From NCBI RefSeq assembly GCF_029323795.1, contig NZ_CP119758.1:4898001-4962000 (forward strand): 64,000 nucleotides of DNA, written 5' to 3'. The notes under the pieces are model-generated. The model saw only the letters and a program-made list of their open reading frames with translations. It ran no database searches and was not told where the DNA came from. How positions within the stretch are numbered: the stretch's first letter is position 1; every line of letters begins with the position of its first letter. Below are positions 55,919 through 64,000 of the stretch, in pieces. This DNA comes from Zobellia alginiliquefaciens (GTDB lineage Bacteria; Bacteroidota; Bacteroidia; Flavobacteriales; Flavobacteriaceae). The position numbers were made by a program, and so were the translations under genes.

Positions 55919-57598
55919 TTAATCGTTCCAGTGAGCGTCTATAACTTTTTGAATGTGGGGATATTTTTCATCAGTTTCGTTTAAGTCCTCTCTCAACCTC
56001 AATAATTCTTTTTTCAATTCGGCTATGGTTTCTGCATACGCAGGGTCGTCATAGGCATTGTTCATTTCCTTAGGGTCTTTTTTCAGGTCATAGAATTCCC
56101 ATGCAGCAGGTGTATCCGTAGAAAAATCGTTACCCCAATTCTGTTTGTCCCATTCTGCATTTGGGTCGCTGGTATCCACATAATATTTTCCGTAGAAAAA
56201 TATTAACTTATGATCCTTGGTACGAACGCCAAAATGTGCGGGGTTTTGGTGACGGTGTGCCATATGCATCCAATACCTGTAGTATGTAGACTTTTGCCAA
56301 TCTTCAGGCTCCTCCCCCGTTTCTAGGATAGTTTTAAAACTATTACCTTGCATATAATCCGGAGCGCTGCCACCGGCCATTTCTATTAAAGTTGGTGCAA
56401 AGTCCGTGTTGTTGATAATTGCATCCGTGCGAGTTCCTCCTTTAATTTTCTCTGGGTAACGCACAAAGAAAGGCATACGCATAGATTCATCGTACATCCA
56501 TCTTTTATCAATAAAATCATGCTCGCCCAACATAAAACCTTGATCACCGGTGTAAACGATTATAGTGTTATCCAAAAGCCCTTCAGCCTCTAAATAATCC
56601 ATTAAACGCTTTACATTATCATCAACTCCTTTTACGCAACGCAAATACTTTTTTACGTAGTCCTGATAAACCTTACTCGTGTATTTTTTCTCTTCATCAT
56701 CCATTTCCCATTTTACATATTCTTCTGGACGGATTTTATCCGCATCACGATACGAACGGTGAATAGAGCTATCTACATAAATGTTCATGGCCTGATTACG
56801 AATCAAGTTTCTGTGCGATACAGAAGATCCAATAATTCTAGTCAACGAATCGTTCTTACCACGTGTAGCAATAGAACCGTTATTTCCTCTTTCGTACAGG
56901 CTTTCAGGTTCTGGAATAAAGGTATCCGCCAAATACTCTTCATAACGAGGTGCATTTTCAAAATCATCATGCGGTGCCTTAAACTGGTGCACTAAAAAGA
57001 AAGGTTTGTTTGGATCTCTTTCATTCTTTAACCAATTTAAAGATATATCAGTAACCATATCGGAAGAATGCCCTTTGGTCTGAACCGTATTTTGCGGCCA
57101 AGGCTTGTCTCCTCTAACTCTAAAATCCGGGTCGAAATATTTGCCCTGTCCTGGTAATACCTTGTAATAATCAAATGCCGCAGGTTCTTCCTTTAAGTGC
57201 CATTTACCCACAACCGCGGTTTGGTACCCTAGTTTTTTTATCTCTATAGGAAGAAATTGGCGTGCCGGTTCTATACGACCATCTAAATCCAGAACTCCAT
57301 TTAATTGCGAATTTTGTCCTGTAATAATGGCTGCACGACTAGGCGTACATATAGAATTACTAACAAAACAATTTTCGAATATGATACCCTCTTTGGCAAT
57401 CTTATCTAGGGTGGGTGTAGGATTTAATTTGGCCAATCGACTACCATAAATCCCAAAACCCTGGGTAGTATGGTCATCAGCCATAATGTAGATGATATTC
57501 GGTTTTTTTTCTGTGATTACAGCCTTCTCTTCTTTACAAGAAGAAAATACAATAAGCAACAAAAGAGCATACAGTAGATTGTTCTTTTTGCAGCGCAT
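55919..57598 (-). CDS. S1-family sulfatase, lipoprotein
   Basis: A 559-residue lipoprotein sulfatase (signal VFSSC, Cys21). It has the metal motif IMADDHTTQGFG (about 41-52), the formylglycine motif CTPSRAA near residue 81, GKWHLK near 133 and YTGDQGFMLGEHD near 353. The GDQG form of the latter and an insert with acidic residues (about 265-320) mark it as a subfamily different from the other two sulfatases here. It is convergent with the L-galactose operon. Sulfated L-galactose or another algal sugar is likely. Confidence 0.9.
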   Translation of the reverse strand: MRCKKNNLLYALLLLIVFSSCKEEKAVITEKKPNIIYIMADDHTTQGFGIYGSRLAKLNPTPTLDKIAKEGIIFENCFVSNSICTPSRAAIITGQNSQLNGVLDLDGRIEPARQFLPIEIKKLGYQTAVVGKWHLKEEPAAFDYYKVLPGQGKYFDPDFRVRGDKPWPQNTVQTKGHSSDMVTDISLNWLKNERDPNKPFFLVHQFKAPHDDFENAPRYEEYLADTFIPEPESLYERGNNGSIATRGKNDSLTRIIGSSVSHRNLIRNQAMNIYVDSSIHRSYRDADKIRPEEYVKWEMDDEEKKYTSKVYQDYVKKYLRCVKGVDDNVKRLMDYLEAEGLLDNTIIVYTGDQGFMLGEHDFIDKRWMYDESMRMPFFVRYPEKIKGGTRTDAIINNTDFAPTLIEMAGGSAPDYMQGNSFKTILETGEEPEDWQKSTYYRYWMHMAHRHQNPAHFGVRTKDHKLIFFYGKYYVDTSDPNAEWDKQNWGNDFSTDTPAAWEFYDLKKDPKEMNNAYDDPAYAETIAELKKELLRLREDLNETDEKYPHIQKVIDAHWND

Positions 57599-57762
57599 TT
57601 AAGTTTGAAATTTTGTTAATATGAGTTTGATTAAAGTCTTGAGACCTTAACCCGAAAATTACACATATTTGAGACAGAGCAATAAAAGAAATGATCAATT
57701 ATTAGCCACAAATGTCTTTGTGTAACTTATTTGTAATTAAACGTAAGTAAGCTGATCAGACC

Positions 57763-58866
57763 CTATACCCGTTCTAATTTAACCGGAGGCGTTCTGTTGG
57801 CGTTCCATTGACATACGTAAAGGTTCTTGTCCTCATCTACAAAAACATCGTGTCCATGATTAAAAACCGCTTTTTCCGATTGATACATTTGTTGCAGTTT
57901 GCCATTTTTATATTCAGGTGCATTGCCTCCAGGATTGGAAACTACCTTGTTTTCACCATCCATAATGGTTACAAAACCAGAATTGCTAAACCTATGCCCT
58001 TGCTTATTTTCGGACCAACATACGCCAGCGTAGATATTTTCATCATCAAGAACGGGACGGCAGACATACGCTCCCGGTAACTCAACTGTTTTAATGAATT
58101 TTCCATCTAAAGTGAAAAACTTAAAACTCTTATCAGAACGAGAAGTAACCACAAGCACTGGATTTTGCTTGTCCCTATAATCTACGGCAACACCGTGAGC
58201 GTTATGAAGATTATAATTTTTATCGCTGTTATCATGACCACCCCATTTGCGGATGAATTCACCTTTACCACTAAACTGAAGAATAAAGTCAGAGCCGTAA
58301 CCATCCGCTACGTAAATATCCCCATTGGGCCCTACAGCGGTCTCCGTTGGCAAATATTCTTGTTCTTCGGTATACACACCAATAGTATGTGGATCGGGCA
58401 AGTTGAATAAAAGACGGCCATCAACAGTAGTTTTACTTACAGTTCCTGCCTGTTTACTCCATTTCCCGGTTCGGTCAACAAACCACCCACAATCCACAAT
58501 GTACAACATGTCCTCACCCCCTTCATCATGGAGTGTAAGCCCGTGTCCGCCAGGGTAACGTGTTCCCCAATAATCCAGAAGCTTTCCCGATTTATCGAAA
58601 ATCAAAATATTATTATCCGTGTGGTCTCCTAACATGATAAGCCTTCCCTTACTGTCCATTTGCATTTCATGACAGTTCAGTATCGGGTTGTGAGCAACAG
58701 ACATTTGTGCCCAATCCTTAACTACTTTGTACTTATAATCACCGTGACCTATGATTTGATCTTCCAATGCGGTTTTCTTTAAGATATTAAATCCAAAAGA
58801 TGTTGTGGTAGTTAAAGCGGTGGCGCCCAATGCCGATTTCTTAAGAAAGCTTCTTCTATTGCTCAT
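57763..58866 (-). CDS. Tat-exported six-bladed beta-propeller (NHL-like) protein
   Basis: A 367-residue protein with a twin-arginine signal (NRRSFLKK, 3-10) and NHL-type propeller repeats (for example GPNGDIYVADGYGSDFILQFSGKG at about 177-200, and VDEDKNLYVCQWNAN near the end). Proteins like this resemble peptidylglycine lyase propellers, but I do not see a proven active site. It belongs to a minus-strand group with DUF1501 and PSD1 genes, an arrangement common in Planctomycetes. Its role may be binding or cleaving a sugar derivative in the periplasm. Confidence 0.75.
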   Translation of the reverse strand: MSNRRSFLKKSALGATALTTTTSFGFNILKKTALEDQIIGHGDYKYKVVKDWAQMSVAHNPILNCHEMQMDSKGRLIMLGDHTDNNILIFDKSGKLLDYWGTRYPGGHGLTLHDEGGEDMLYIVDCGWFVDRTGKWSKQAGTVSKTTVDGRLLFNLPDPHTIGVYTEEQEYLPTETAVGPNGDIYVADGYGSDFILQFSGKGEFIRKWGGHDNSDKNYNLHNAHGVAVDYRDKQNPVLVVTSRSDKSFKFFTLDGKFIKTVELPGAYVCRPVLDDENIYAGVCWSENKQGHRFSNSGFVTIMDGENKVVSNPGGNAPEYKNGKLQQMYQSEKAVFNHGHDVFVDEDKNLYVCQWNANRTPPVKLERV

Positions 58867-58929
58867 ATAATACTAGTGGTTTTATTGTGGTGGTAATTTA
58901 CTATGAAAGTTAACTAAAAGCAGGTAAAT

Positions 58930-60447
58930 CTAGGTCAATAAATCCTTTACTACATGACCATGTACATCCGTGAGACGGTATCTTCTACCTTGGTGTTTAA
59001 ACGTTAACCGTTCATGATCAATACCGAACAAATGCATTAGTGTAGCATGAAAATCATGTACATGTACCGGGTCTTTAGTTACGTTATAACTGAAATCATC
59101 CGTGGCTCCATACGTAAACCCAGGCTTCACCCCTGCTCCAGCCATCCACATAGTAAATGCCTTTGGATGGTGGTCACGTCCATAATTTTCACTTGTTAGC
59201 TGACCTTGAGAATACACCGTACGACCAAATTCCCCACCCCAAACAACAAGCGTATCTTCAAACATGCCACGCTGTTTTAAATCTTTAATCAAAGCAGCGG
59301 TAGCTTGATCGGTCTTTTTAGATTGACTTTTTACTCCTCCTGGGCAGTAATTATGCTGATCCCATCCTTGGTGATACAATTGCACAAACTTCACTCCTTT
59401 TTCTAGCAGTTTTCTTGCCATTAAACAGTTTGCAGCGTATGTGCCAGGGTCACGACTATCTTCTCCGTACATATCAAAAATATATTCAGGCTCGTTGGTC
59501 AAATCAGTTACTTCCGGAATGGAGGTCTGCATTTTAAAAGCCATTTCGTACTGAGACATACGCGATTGAATTTCAGGATCACCATAAGCATCCGTCTGTA
59601 ATTCATTCAAATGTTTTAAATAATCCAACATATCCCTTCTATCATTACCGTCGTAATTTTCAGGGTCGCTCAAATAAAGTACCGGGTCTTTTCCCGATCT
59701 AAATTGCACTCCTTGATGTTCTGTTGGCAAAAATCCGTTACCCCATAAACTAGCTTTTAGAGGTTGTCCTTTTCCATTTTTTGAAACCAAAGCAATGAAG
59801 GTAGGCAGGTTTTCATTATCCGAACCTAAACCATAACTTAACCATGAGCCTATTGCAGGTCTTCCCGGCAACTGATTTCCCGTTTGCATAAACGTAATGG
59901 CAGGCGTATGATTGATTTGATCCGTTTGCATACTTTTAATGAAACATAAATCATCTACAACCTCGGACAAATACGGCATAGCATCACTTACCCATGCCCG
60001 TGATTCTCCGTATTGTTTAAATTTAAAGGTTGATGGTGCTATGGGCAACGTACTTTGACTACCGCTCATTCCTGTAAGTCTTTGACCACTTATGACCGAA
60101 TCCGGTAATTCTTGACCAAACATATCCGATAGCTTAGGCTTATAATCGAACAAATCCATCTGGGAAGGTCCGCCACTCTGAAAAAGATAGATTATTCTTT
60201 TGGCCTTTGGTGCATGGTGCGGTAAACCTAATCGGTTCTTATTATAGACCTTTAAAATCTCTTCTTCCGTACTGTTCTTGCCAATACCGGCAAATGCTTT
60301 TTCAGCCCCTAATAAACTGCCCAACGCCATGGCTCCAATACCAAGCGAGGTCTGTTTTAAGAAATGTCTTCTATCTAATTGCTTCTCGATTTTTTGTAAA
60401 TCGTTATTATTAGAAGTCAATTTGCTGTGATGATGATTATTACACAT
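58930..60447 (-). CDS. Tat-exported DUF1501 protein
   Basis: A 505-residue protein with a twin-arginine signal (RRHFLKQTSLGIG, 26-38) and a DUF1501 (arylsulfatase-like fold) domain: IIYLFQSGGPSQMDLFDYKP near 84, GGEFGRTVYSQG near 405, YGRDHHPKAFTMWMAGAG near 420 and HDFHATLMHLFG near 470. The conserved Asp and His residues suit metal binding as in alkaline phosphatase-like enzymes, but activity is unproven. DUF1501 and PSD1 proteins nearly always occur together, as here, 26 bp apart. Twin-arginine export fits a periplasmic metalloprotein. Confidence 0.88.
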   Translation of the reverse strand: MCNNHHHSKLTSNNNDLQKIEKQLDRRHFLKQTSLGIGAMALGSLLGAEKAFAGIGKNSTEEEILKVYNKNRLGLPHHAPKAKRIIYLFQSGGPSQMDLFDYKPKLSDMFGQELPDSVISGQRLTGMSGSQSTLPIAPSTFKFKQYGESRAWVSDAMPYLSEVVDDLCFIKSMQTDQINHTPAITFMQTGNQLPGRPAIGSWLSYGLGSDNENLPTFIALVSKNGKGQPLKASLWGNGFLPTEHQGVQFRSGKDPVLYLSDPENYDGNDRRDMLDYLKHLNELQTDAYGDPEIQSRMSQYEMAFKMQTSIPEVTDLTNEPEYIFDMYGEDSRDPGTYAANCLMARKLLEKGVKFVQLYHQGWDQHNYCPGGVKSQSKKTDQATAALIKDLKQRGMFEDTLVVWGGEFGRTVYSQGQLTSENYGRDHHPKAFTMWMAGAGVKPGFTYGATDDFSYNVTKDPVHVHDFHATLMHLFGIDHERLTFKHQGRRYRLTDVHGHVVKDLLT

Positions 60448-60473
60448 ACAATCTTTTTTTTAGCTGTTAACTA

Positions 60474-63400
60474 TTATCTTTTAGTGATACTGGCATCTGC
60501 GTTCATAATGGTACTTGCTACCACTGCATTTGCTGCTATAGATGCTTTATCATCCGTTTCTGAAACTTTAAAAGCCCCGGTTTGTAGCCAACCTTTTGCT
60601 TTATCCAAGTTAGTACTGAACTTTTTGTATTCCTTATTTTGAAGCTTGGCCAAAACATCCAATTCTTGATCGGTAATATTTCTACCTGCAAGCTTTTTAA
60701 AGGTTTGTGCTATACCTGTCCGTACGTCCTCTGCCTCCGTCATTTGTTTCCCTAAAACTCTAGAGGCCTCTATATAAGTAGGATCGTTCAATACTACTAG
60801 TGCCTGTAAGGGCGTATTTGTTTTTTGTCTTCTACTGGTACATAAATCCCTTGTAGGCGCATCAAAAGTTGAAATCGTTGGATTAGGCACGGTACGCTTC
60901 CAAATAGTATACATACTACGTCTATACAAACCTTCTTCTCCATCCTGGACATAAGTATCCCCATTTACTTTCCACAATCCATCCGGTTGATAGGGTTTCA
61001 CACTCTTACCACCTACCGTTTCATTCAATAAACCTGATGCGAACAGGGCATTATCACGTAACATCTCACCGGACAGTCTAGTAGACGGGCCCCTAGCCAA
61101 CCATTTGTTTTCGATATCCTTTTGAAGAAGCTCTTCACTTATAACAGAACTTTGCTGATAAGTGCTGGATAACATTATGGTCTTATGTAAGGCCTTTACA
61201 TCCCAACCAGATTCTATAAACCGAATAGCCAACCAGTCCAGCAACTTAGGATGACTAGGAAGTTCTCCTTGGTTACCAAAGTCTTCCGAAGTCTTTACCA
61301 ACCCTCTTCCAAAAAGATTCTGCCAATACCTGTTTACCGCTACCCTTGCAGTTAATGGGTTATCCTTATCCGTTATCCATTTGGCCAATCCCAATCTGTT
61401 TTTAGGTAAGCTATCATCAATAGGAAATATTTCTTCTGGAACATTAGGAAAGACAGAATCTGTAGGAGAATCATAATTACCCCTATCCAAAATATAGGTC
61501 TGTCTCGGGGTTTTACGCTCTTTCATGACCATTATCTGCTTAACAGGCTCTATACTGTCCACCAATACCTTACGGTCTTTCTCTAATTCAGTTAGTACTT
61601 CTTCGTATTTAGGCGAATTATTGAATAAATAATACTGCGCAAGTTGTTCCTTCTCCTTCTCGTTAAGCACATCACTAGATTTTGCCACTAAGTTTTTAAG
61701 ATTTTCCGTTGTGCTAATTTGCATAACTTCAATCTCGCTTATCTCTTTATCAAATACCATTAAATCATCTACCAAGGCGTTACCAATACCTTTTCCTCGC
61801 CAAATAGCCCCTATTCTTAAACCTGGTTCTACGGTTCCCTTATAAATATAATTGTCCATATTGTTGAAGACAATGTCTTTATAAAGATTATCAAAATTTG
61901 TTGTGGTCTGTAATTTTTCGCCATCCATAAAGATGCCTATACCGTTTGCTTTACTAGAACCATCATAAGTAAGGGTGAGCTGTACCCATTTTTCTTTAGG
62001 AATTTCTTTGAGCGACTCAACAACCATTGAATTATCTGGCCAAACATGTGCAAATAAAGCCTCTAGTTTGTTGTCTTTGATTTTTAGGTGATATCCTCTA
62101 AAACTATGCAATTCCGGACCTTGCATTTTATGAAATATCACCCCTTCATCAAGGTCTTGAGGTATAAATACTTTAATAGAAATACTAAAAGGTTGGTTTC
62201 GCTTATAAATACCTATTTTATCTAAATCTAGCCATGTATCCCCATCCATAAAAAGCCCTTTCCCACTAGCTCCTTTTTTATAAATCGCCTTTTCATTATC
62301 TACAAAATGCTGACGCATCCTGATGTTATTTTTTCCGTTTCCTCCAACAGCGTTCACCAGATTTTGATTATCAAAATCAAAAGATGCAATCAATCCTTTA
62401 GGACGTGTTTTTACAGGAATATTTTTAAACGAATTACTAGCGAGCCACTTTTCAAAATTATTGTGCTCTGTCTTGGCCGTAGTTTCTACCCTCTCCTCAG
62501 ATTCATCTACAATCTTTTCTAAATAGGCAAGTACATCTTCTTGCTCCTTTGTGGGCAATAACATAGCAGGAACAGGAGTTGCCAAGTCCCAAGGAATAAG
62601 TCCGGTCTCATCTACGTTATTAAAAAAACCATACATCTCAAAATAGTTTTTCTGAGATATAGGATCATACTTATGATCATGACATTTAGCACAAGCATAG
62701 GACAATCCTAACATACCTTGACTAACCGTTGCCGTTCTATCCGCTACATATTCCGATCTAAATTCTTCGTCTATAATACCACCTTCTAAATTTTGAGGGT
62801 GCAACCTATTAAAAGTGGTTGCTAAAATTTGCTCTTTTGTAGCATTGTCAAAAAGGTCACCCGCCAGTTGCCATGTAATAAATTCATCATAAGGCATATT
62901 TTTATTGAAAGACTTTATAACCCAATCTCTCCATGGAGAAGTATCTCTATACCTGTCATTACTATAGCCATGGGTATCTGCATAACGGGATACATCCATC
63001 CAATCCAATGTCATCTGTTCACCGTAATGTTCAGATGCCAATAGTCGGTCTATTTGCTTTTCAAAAGCACTTTCCGATGTATCGTTTACAAAGGCATCCA
63101 TTTCTTCCAAAGTTGGAGGAAGGCCTGTTAAATCTATGGAAGCTCTTCTTAACAATAATTCCTTTTCTGCTCTTTTTGATGGTTTGAACCCTTTCTCTTC
63201 CAACGTGGCCAAAACAAAATTATCTATCGGGCTCTGGACAAAATCCGTCTGTTTTACTTTTGGAACCTCATGTTTTACGGGTTTTAAAAAAGCCCAGTGA
63301 TCTTTATATTCTGCTCCTTGGTCTATCCACTTGATCAACATAGCCTTTTCAGTAGGCGATAAAGTTAAATGCGATGACGGTGCAGGCATGATAATATCCG

Positions 63401-63722
63401 GGTTATCCGTCAAAATCCTTTTTACTACCTCACTATTCCCCGGATTGCCCGGATCTATTGAATATAATCCTGGTGTATTAGGCGATTCCGCATAAGCAAG
63501 TTCTGGATCATGAAGTTGTAGCCCTCCTTTAATTTTTGCCTTGTCCGGCCCGTGGCAGATAAAACATTTGTCTGATAATATAGGTTTTACATGCTGATTG
63601 AAATCTACTTTTTCCGGAAGCTTTTCATAAGCAATTTCAACATCTTCAGGAAGGTCCGGGCCTCCACATGAAAACAACACAAATGCTAAAGAAAAAACGA
63701 AACAGCTTATTAATTTGGACAT
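60474..63722 (-). CDS. PSD1 family c-type cytochrome with LamG domain, lipoprotein
   Basis: An 1082-residue lipoprotein (Cys19 in LFSC). Domains in order: PSCyt1 with the haem site C53-C56-H57 (ending LSPTEKAMLIKWIDQGAEYKDHWA), PSCyt2/DUF1549 (about 160-365) with a second CxxCH at C344-C347-H348, a LamG/concanavalin-like domain (about 440-650), then PSD1/DUF1553 (about 790-1050, with NPLTARVAVNRYWQNLFGRG and DAPTRDLCTSRRQKTNTPLQAL). It is likely periplasmic, with electron transfer through haem c and glycan binding by LamG. The TAAATTTG box just upstream suggests its own promoter. Function is unproven. Confidence 0.9.
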   Translation of the reverse strand: MSKLISCFVFSLAFVLFSCGGPDLPEDVEIAYEKLPEKVDFNQHVKPILSDKCFICHGPDKAKIKGGLQLHDPELAYAESPNTPGLYSIDPGNPGNSEVVKRILTDNPDIIMPAPSSHLTLSPTEKAMLIKWIDQGAEYKDHWAFLKPVKHEVPKVKQTDFVQSPIDNFVLATLEEKGFKPSKRAEKELLLRRASIDLTGLPPTLEEMDAFVNDTSESAFEKQIDRLLASEHYGEQMTLDWMDVSRYADTHGYSNDRYRDTSPWRDWVIKSFNKNMPYDEFITWQLAGDLFDNATKEQILATTFNRLHPQNLEGGIIDEEFRSEYVADRTATVSQGMLGLSYACAKCHDHKYDPISQKNYFEMYGFFNNVDETGLIPWDLATPVPAMLLPTKEQEDVLAYLEKIVDESEERVETTAKTEHNNFEKWLASNSFKNIPVKTRPKGLIASFDFDNQNLVNAVGGNGKNNIRMRQHFVDNEKAIYKKGASGKGLFMDGDTWLDLDKIGIYKRNQPFSISIKVFIPQDLDEGVIFHKMQGPELHSFRGYHLKIKDNKLEALFAHVWPDNSMVVESLKEIPKEKWVQLTLTYDGSSKANGIGIFMDGEKLQTTTNFDNLYKDIVFNNMDNYIYKGTVEPGLRIGAIWRGKGIGNALVDDLMVFDKEISEIEVMQISTTENLKNLVAKSSDVLNEKEKEQLAQYYLFNNSPKYEEVLTELEKDRKVLVDSIEPVKQIMVMKERKTPRQTYILDRGNYDSPTDSVFPNVPEEIFPIDDSLPKNRLGLAKWITDKDNPLTARVAVNRYWQNLFGRGLVKTSEDFGNQGELPSHPKLLDWLAIRFIESGWDVKALHKTIMLSSTYQQSSVISEELLQKDIENKWLARGPSTRLSGEMLRDNALFASGLLNETVGGKSVKPYQPDGLWKVNGDTYVQDGEEGLYRRSMYTIWKRTVPNPTISTFDAPTRDLCTSRRQKTNTPLQALVVLNDPTYIEASRVLGKQMTEAEDVRTGIAQTFKKLAGRNITDQELDVLAKLQNKEYKKFSTNLDKAKGWLQTGAFKVSETDDKASIAANAVVASTIMNADASITKR

Positions 63723-63749
63723 TATTTATGAGAAAATTTATGTTTCCTA

Positions 63750-63757
63750 CAAATTTA
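63750..63757 (-). promoter_or_regulatory. Putative -7 promoter box for the PSD1 operon
   Basis: On the minus strand the box is TAAATTTG, an exact TAnnTTTG match, 27 bp before the PSD1 start codon. No clear -33 TTG was found at the usual spacing, so confidence is low. Confidence 0.35.
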
Positions 63758-63952
63758 GCTCATTTGTTTTGTCGATTTCTTGTATAAATCAGGCTATGAA
63801 TTGTACAAATCCGATATCAACAAAAGTATATCAATATATAAGAAGCTAAAGAAAACACCCATAAATCACCCTATAATAAGCAAATACAAGCTTTATTTAT
63901 ATCTTTACCCAACGAGGAAGAGTATTTAAAATCCGATAAACGAACTTTTAGT

Positions 63953-64000
63953 ATGAATAAAATTCTTCAGTCACTAAAGCTTACCTTTCTACATTGTGGA
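63953..64000 (+). CDS. Start of an unidentified gene, cut by the window end
   Basis: An ATG followed by 16 open codons reads MNKILQSLKLTFLHCG and then runs out of sequence. The gene would be divergent from the PSD1 gene across about 230 bp. It might be a membrane-associated or exported protein, since the segment is rather hydrophobic, but too little is visible to name it. Confidence 0.35.
   Translation, partial: MNKILQSLKLTFLHCG

Noticed and set aside
1-64000. CRISPR arrays, tRNA or rRNA genes, insertion sequences, phage genes or replication origins
   Set aside because: None was found: no regularly spaced repeats, no clover-leaf-like gene, no transposase or integrase, and no iteron cluster. 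I cannot exclude a degenerate element by eye alone.

Overview
The window comes from a marine flavobacterium (Bacteroidota), most likely a relative of Zobellia or Maribacter. The evidence is low GC, a SusC/SusD pair, many lipoproteins with Bacteroidota-type signal peptides, Tat-exported enzymes, several TAnnTTTG-type -7 promoter boxes, and a GH117 protein whose acidic residues (D97, D252, E310) fall at the positions I remember for the Zobellia 3,6-anhydro-L-galactosidase AhgA. No tRNA, rRNA, CRISPR array, insertion sequence or phage gene was seen.

Layout. 1-12.4 kb is mixed: a cut-off AraC regulator, an exported M14-type hydrolase, a phosphoesterase, a FAS1 lipoprotein, a di-haem peroxidase with a PhoX-like lipoprotein, a Tat-exported Gfo/Idh/MocA oxidoreductase, two small unknown proteins, a GDSL hydrolase, a CrtI-type oxidoreductase and a CBM9-like gene remnant. 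12.4-26.3 kb holds a D-galactonate-dehydratase-like enolase with an MFS transporter, a SusCD pair, a divergent CRTAC1-like FG-GAP/ASPIC lipoprotein and a GH2 beta-galactosidase. 26.4-37.4 kb is a minus-strand operon for 3,6-anhydro-L-galactose (AHG): GH117, Zn-dehydrogenase, KduD-like SDR, sulfatase, aldehyde dehydrogenase, enolase-superfamily cycloisomerase, aldose epimerase and RhaT-like transporter. An unusual AraC-type regulator behind a 44-bp palindrome lies at its head, followed upstream by an IclR regulator. 37.8-46.2 kb has a lone sulfatase, then a P450 / ferredoxin / ferredoxin reductase / alcohol dehydrogenase / esterase / PhyH dioxygenase operon with a divergent AraC regulator. This matches the known 6-O-methyl-D-galactose demethylase system, with extra genes. 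46.4-55.9 kb has a GH29 enzyme and a plus-strand operon: LgoD-like dehydrogenase, UxaA, UxaB, lactonase, L-fucose-dehydrogenase-like SDR, FucP permease and mutarotase. 55.9-63.7 kb has a third sulfatase and a beta-propeller / DUF1501 / PSD1 cytochrome set of the kind abundant in Planctomycetes.

How it fits together. The unusual sugars of agar and porphyran each have matching genes: 6-O-methyl-D-galactose (P450 operon), 3,6-anhydro-L-galactose (GH117 operon), L-galactose and its 6-sulfate (sulfatases, GH29 and the LgoD-UxaB-UxaA operon), and D-galactose (GH2, GalM). Two independent routes converge on 2-keto-3-deoxy-D-gluconate (KDG): AHG via AHG acid, 2-keto-3-deoxy-L-galactonate and a diketo intermediate, and (inferred) L-galactose via L-galactonate, D-tagaturonate and D-altronate. 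KDG kinase and aldolase, sulfatase maturase, and endo-acting agarases or porphyranases are not in the window, so those steps must be encoded elsewhere. The proposed L-galactose pathway is the most interesting system here. The PhyH dioxygenase and esterase added to the P450 operon come second.
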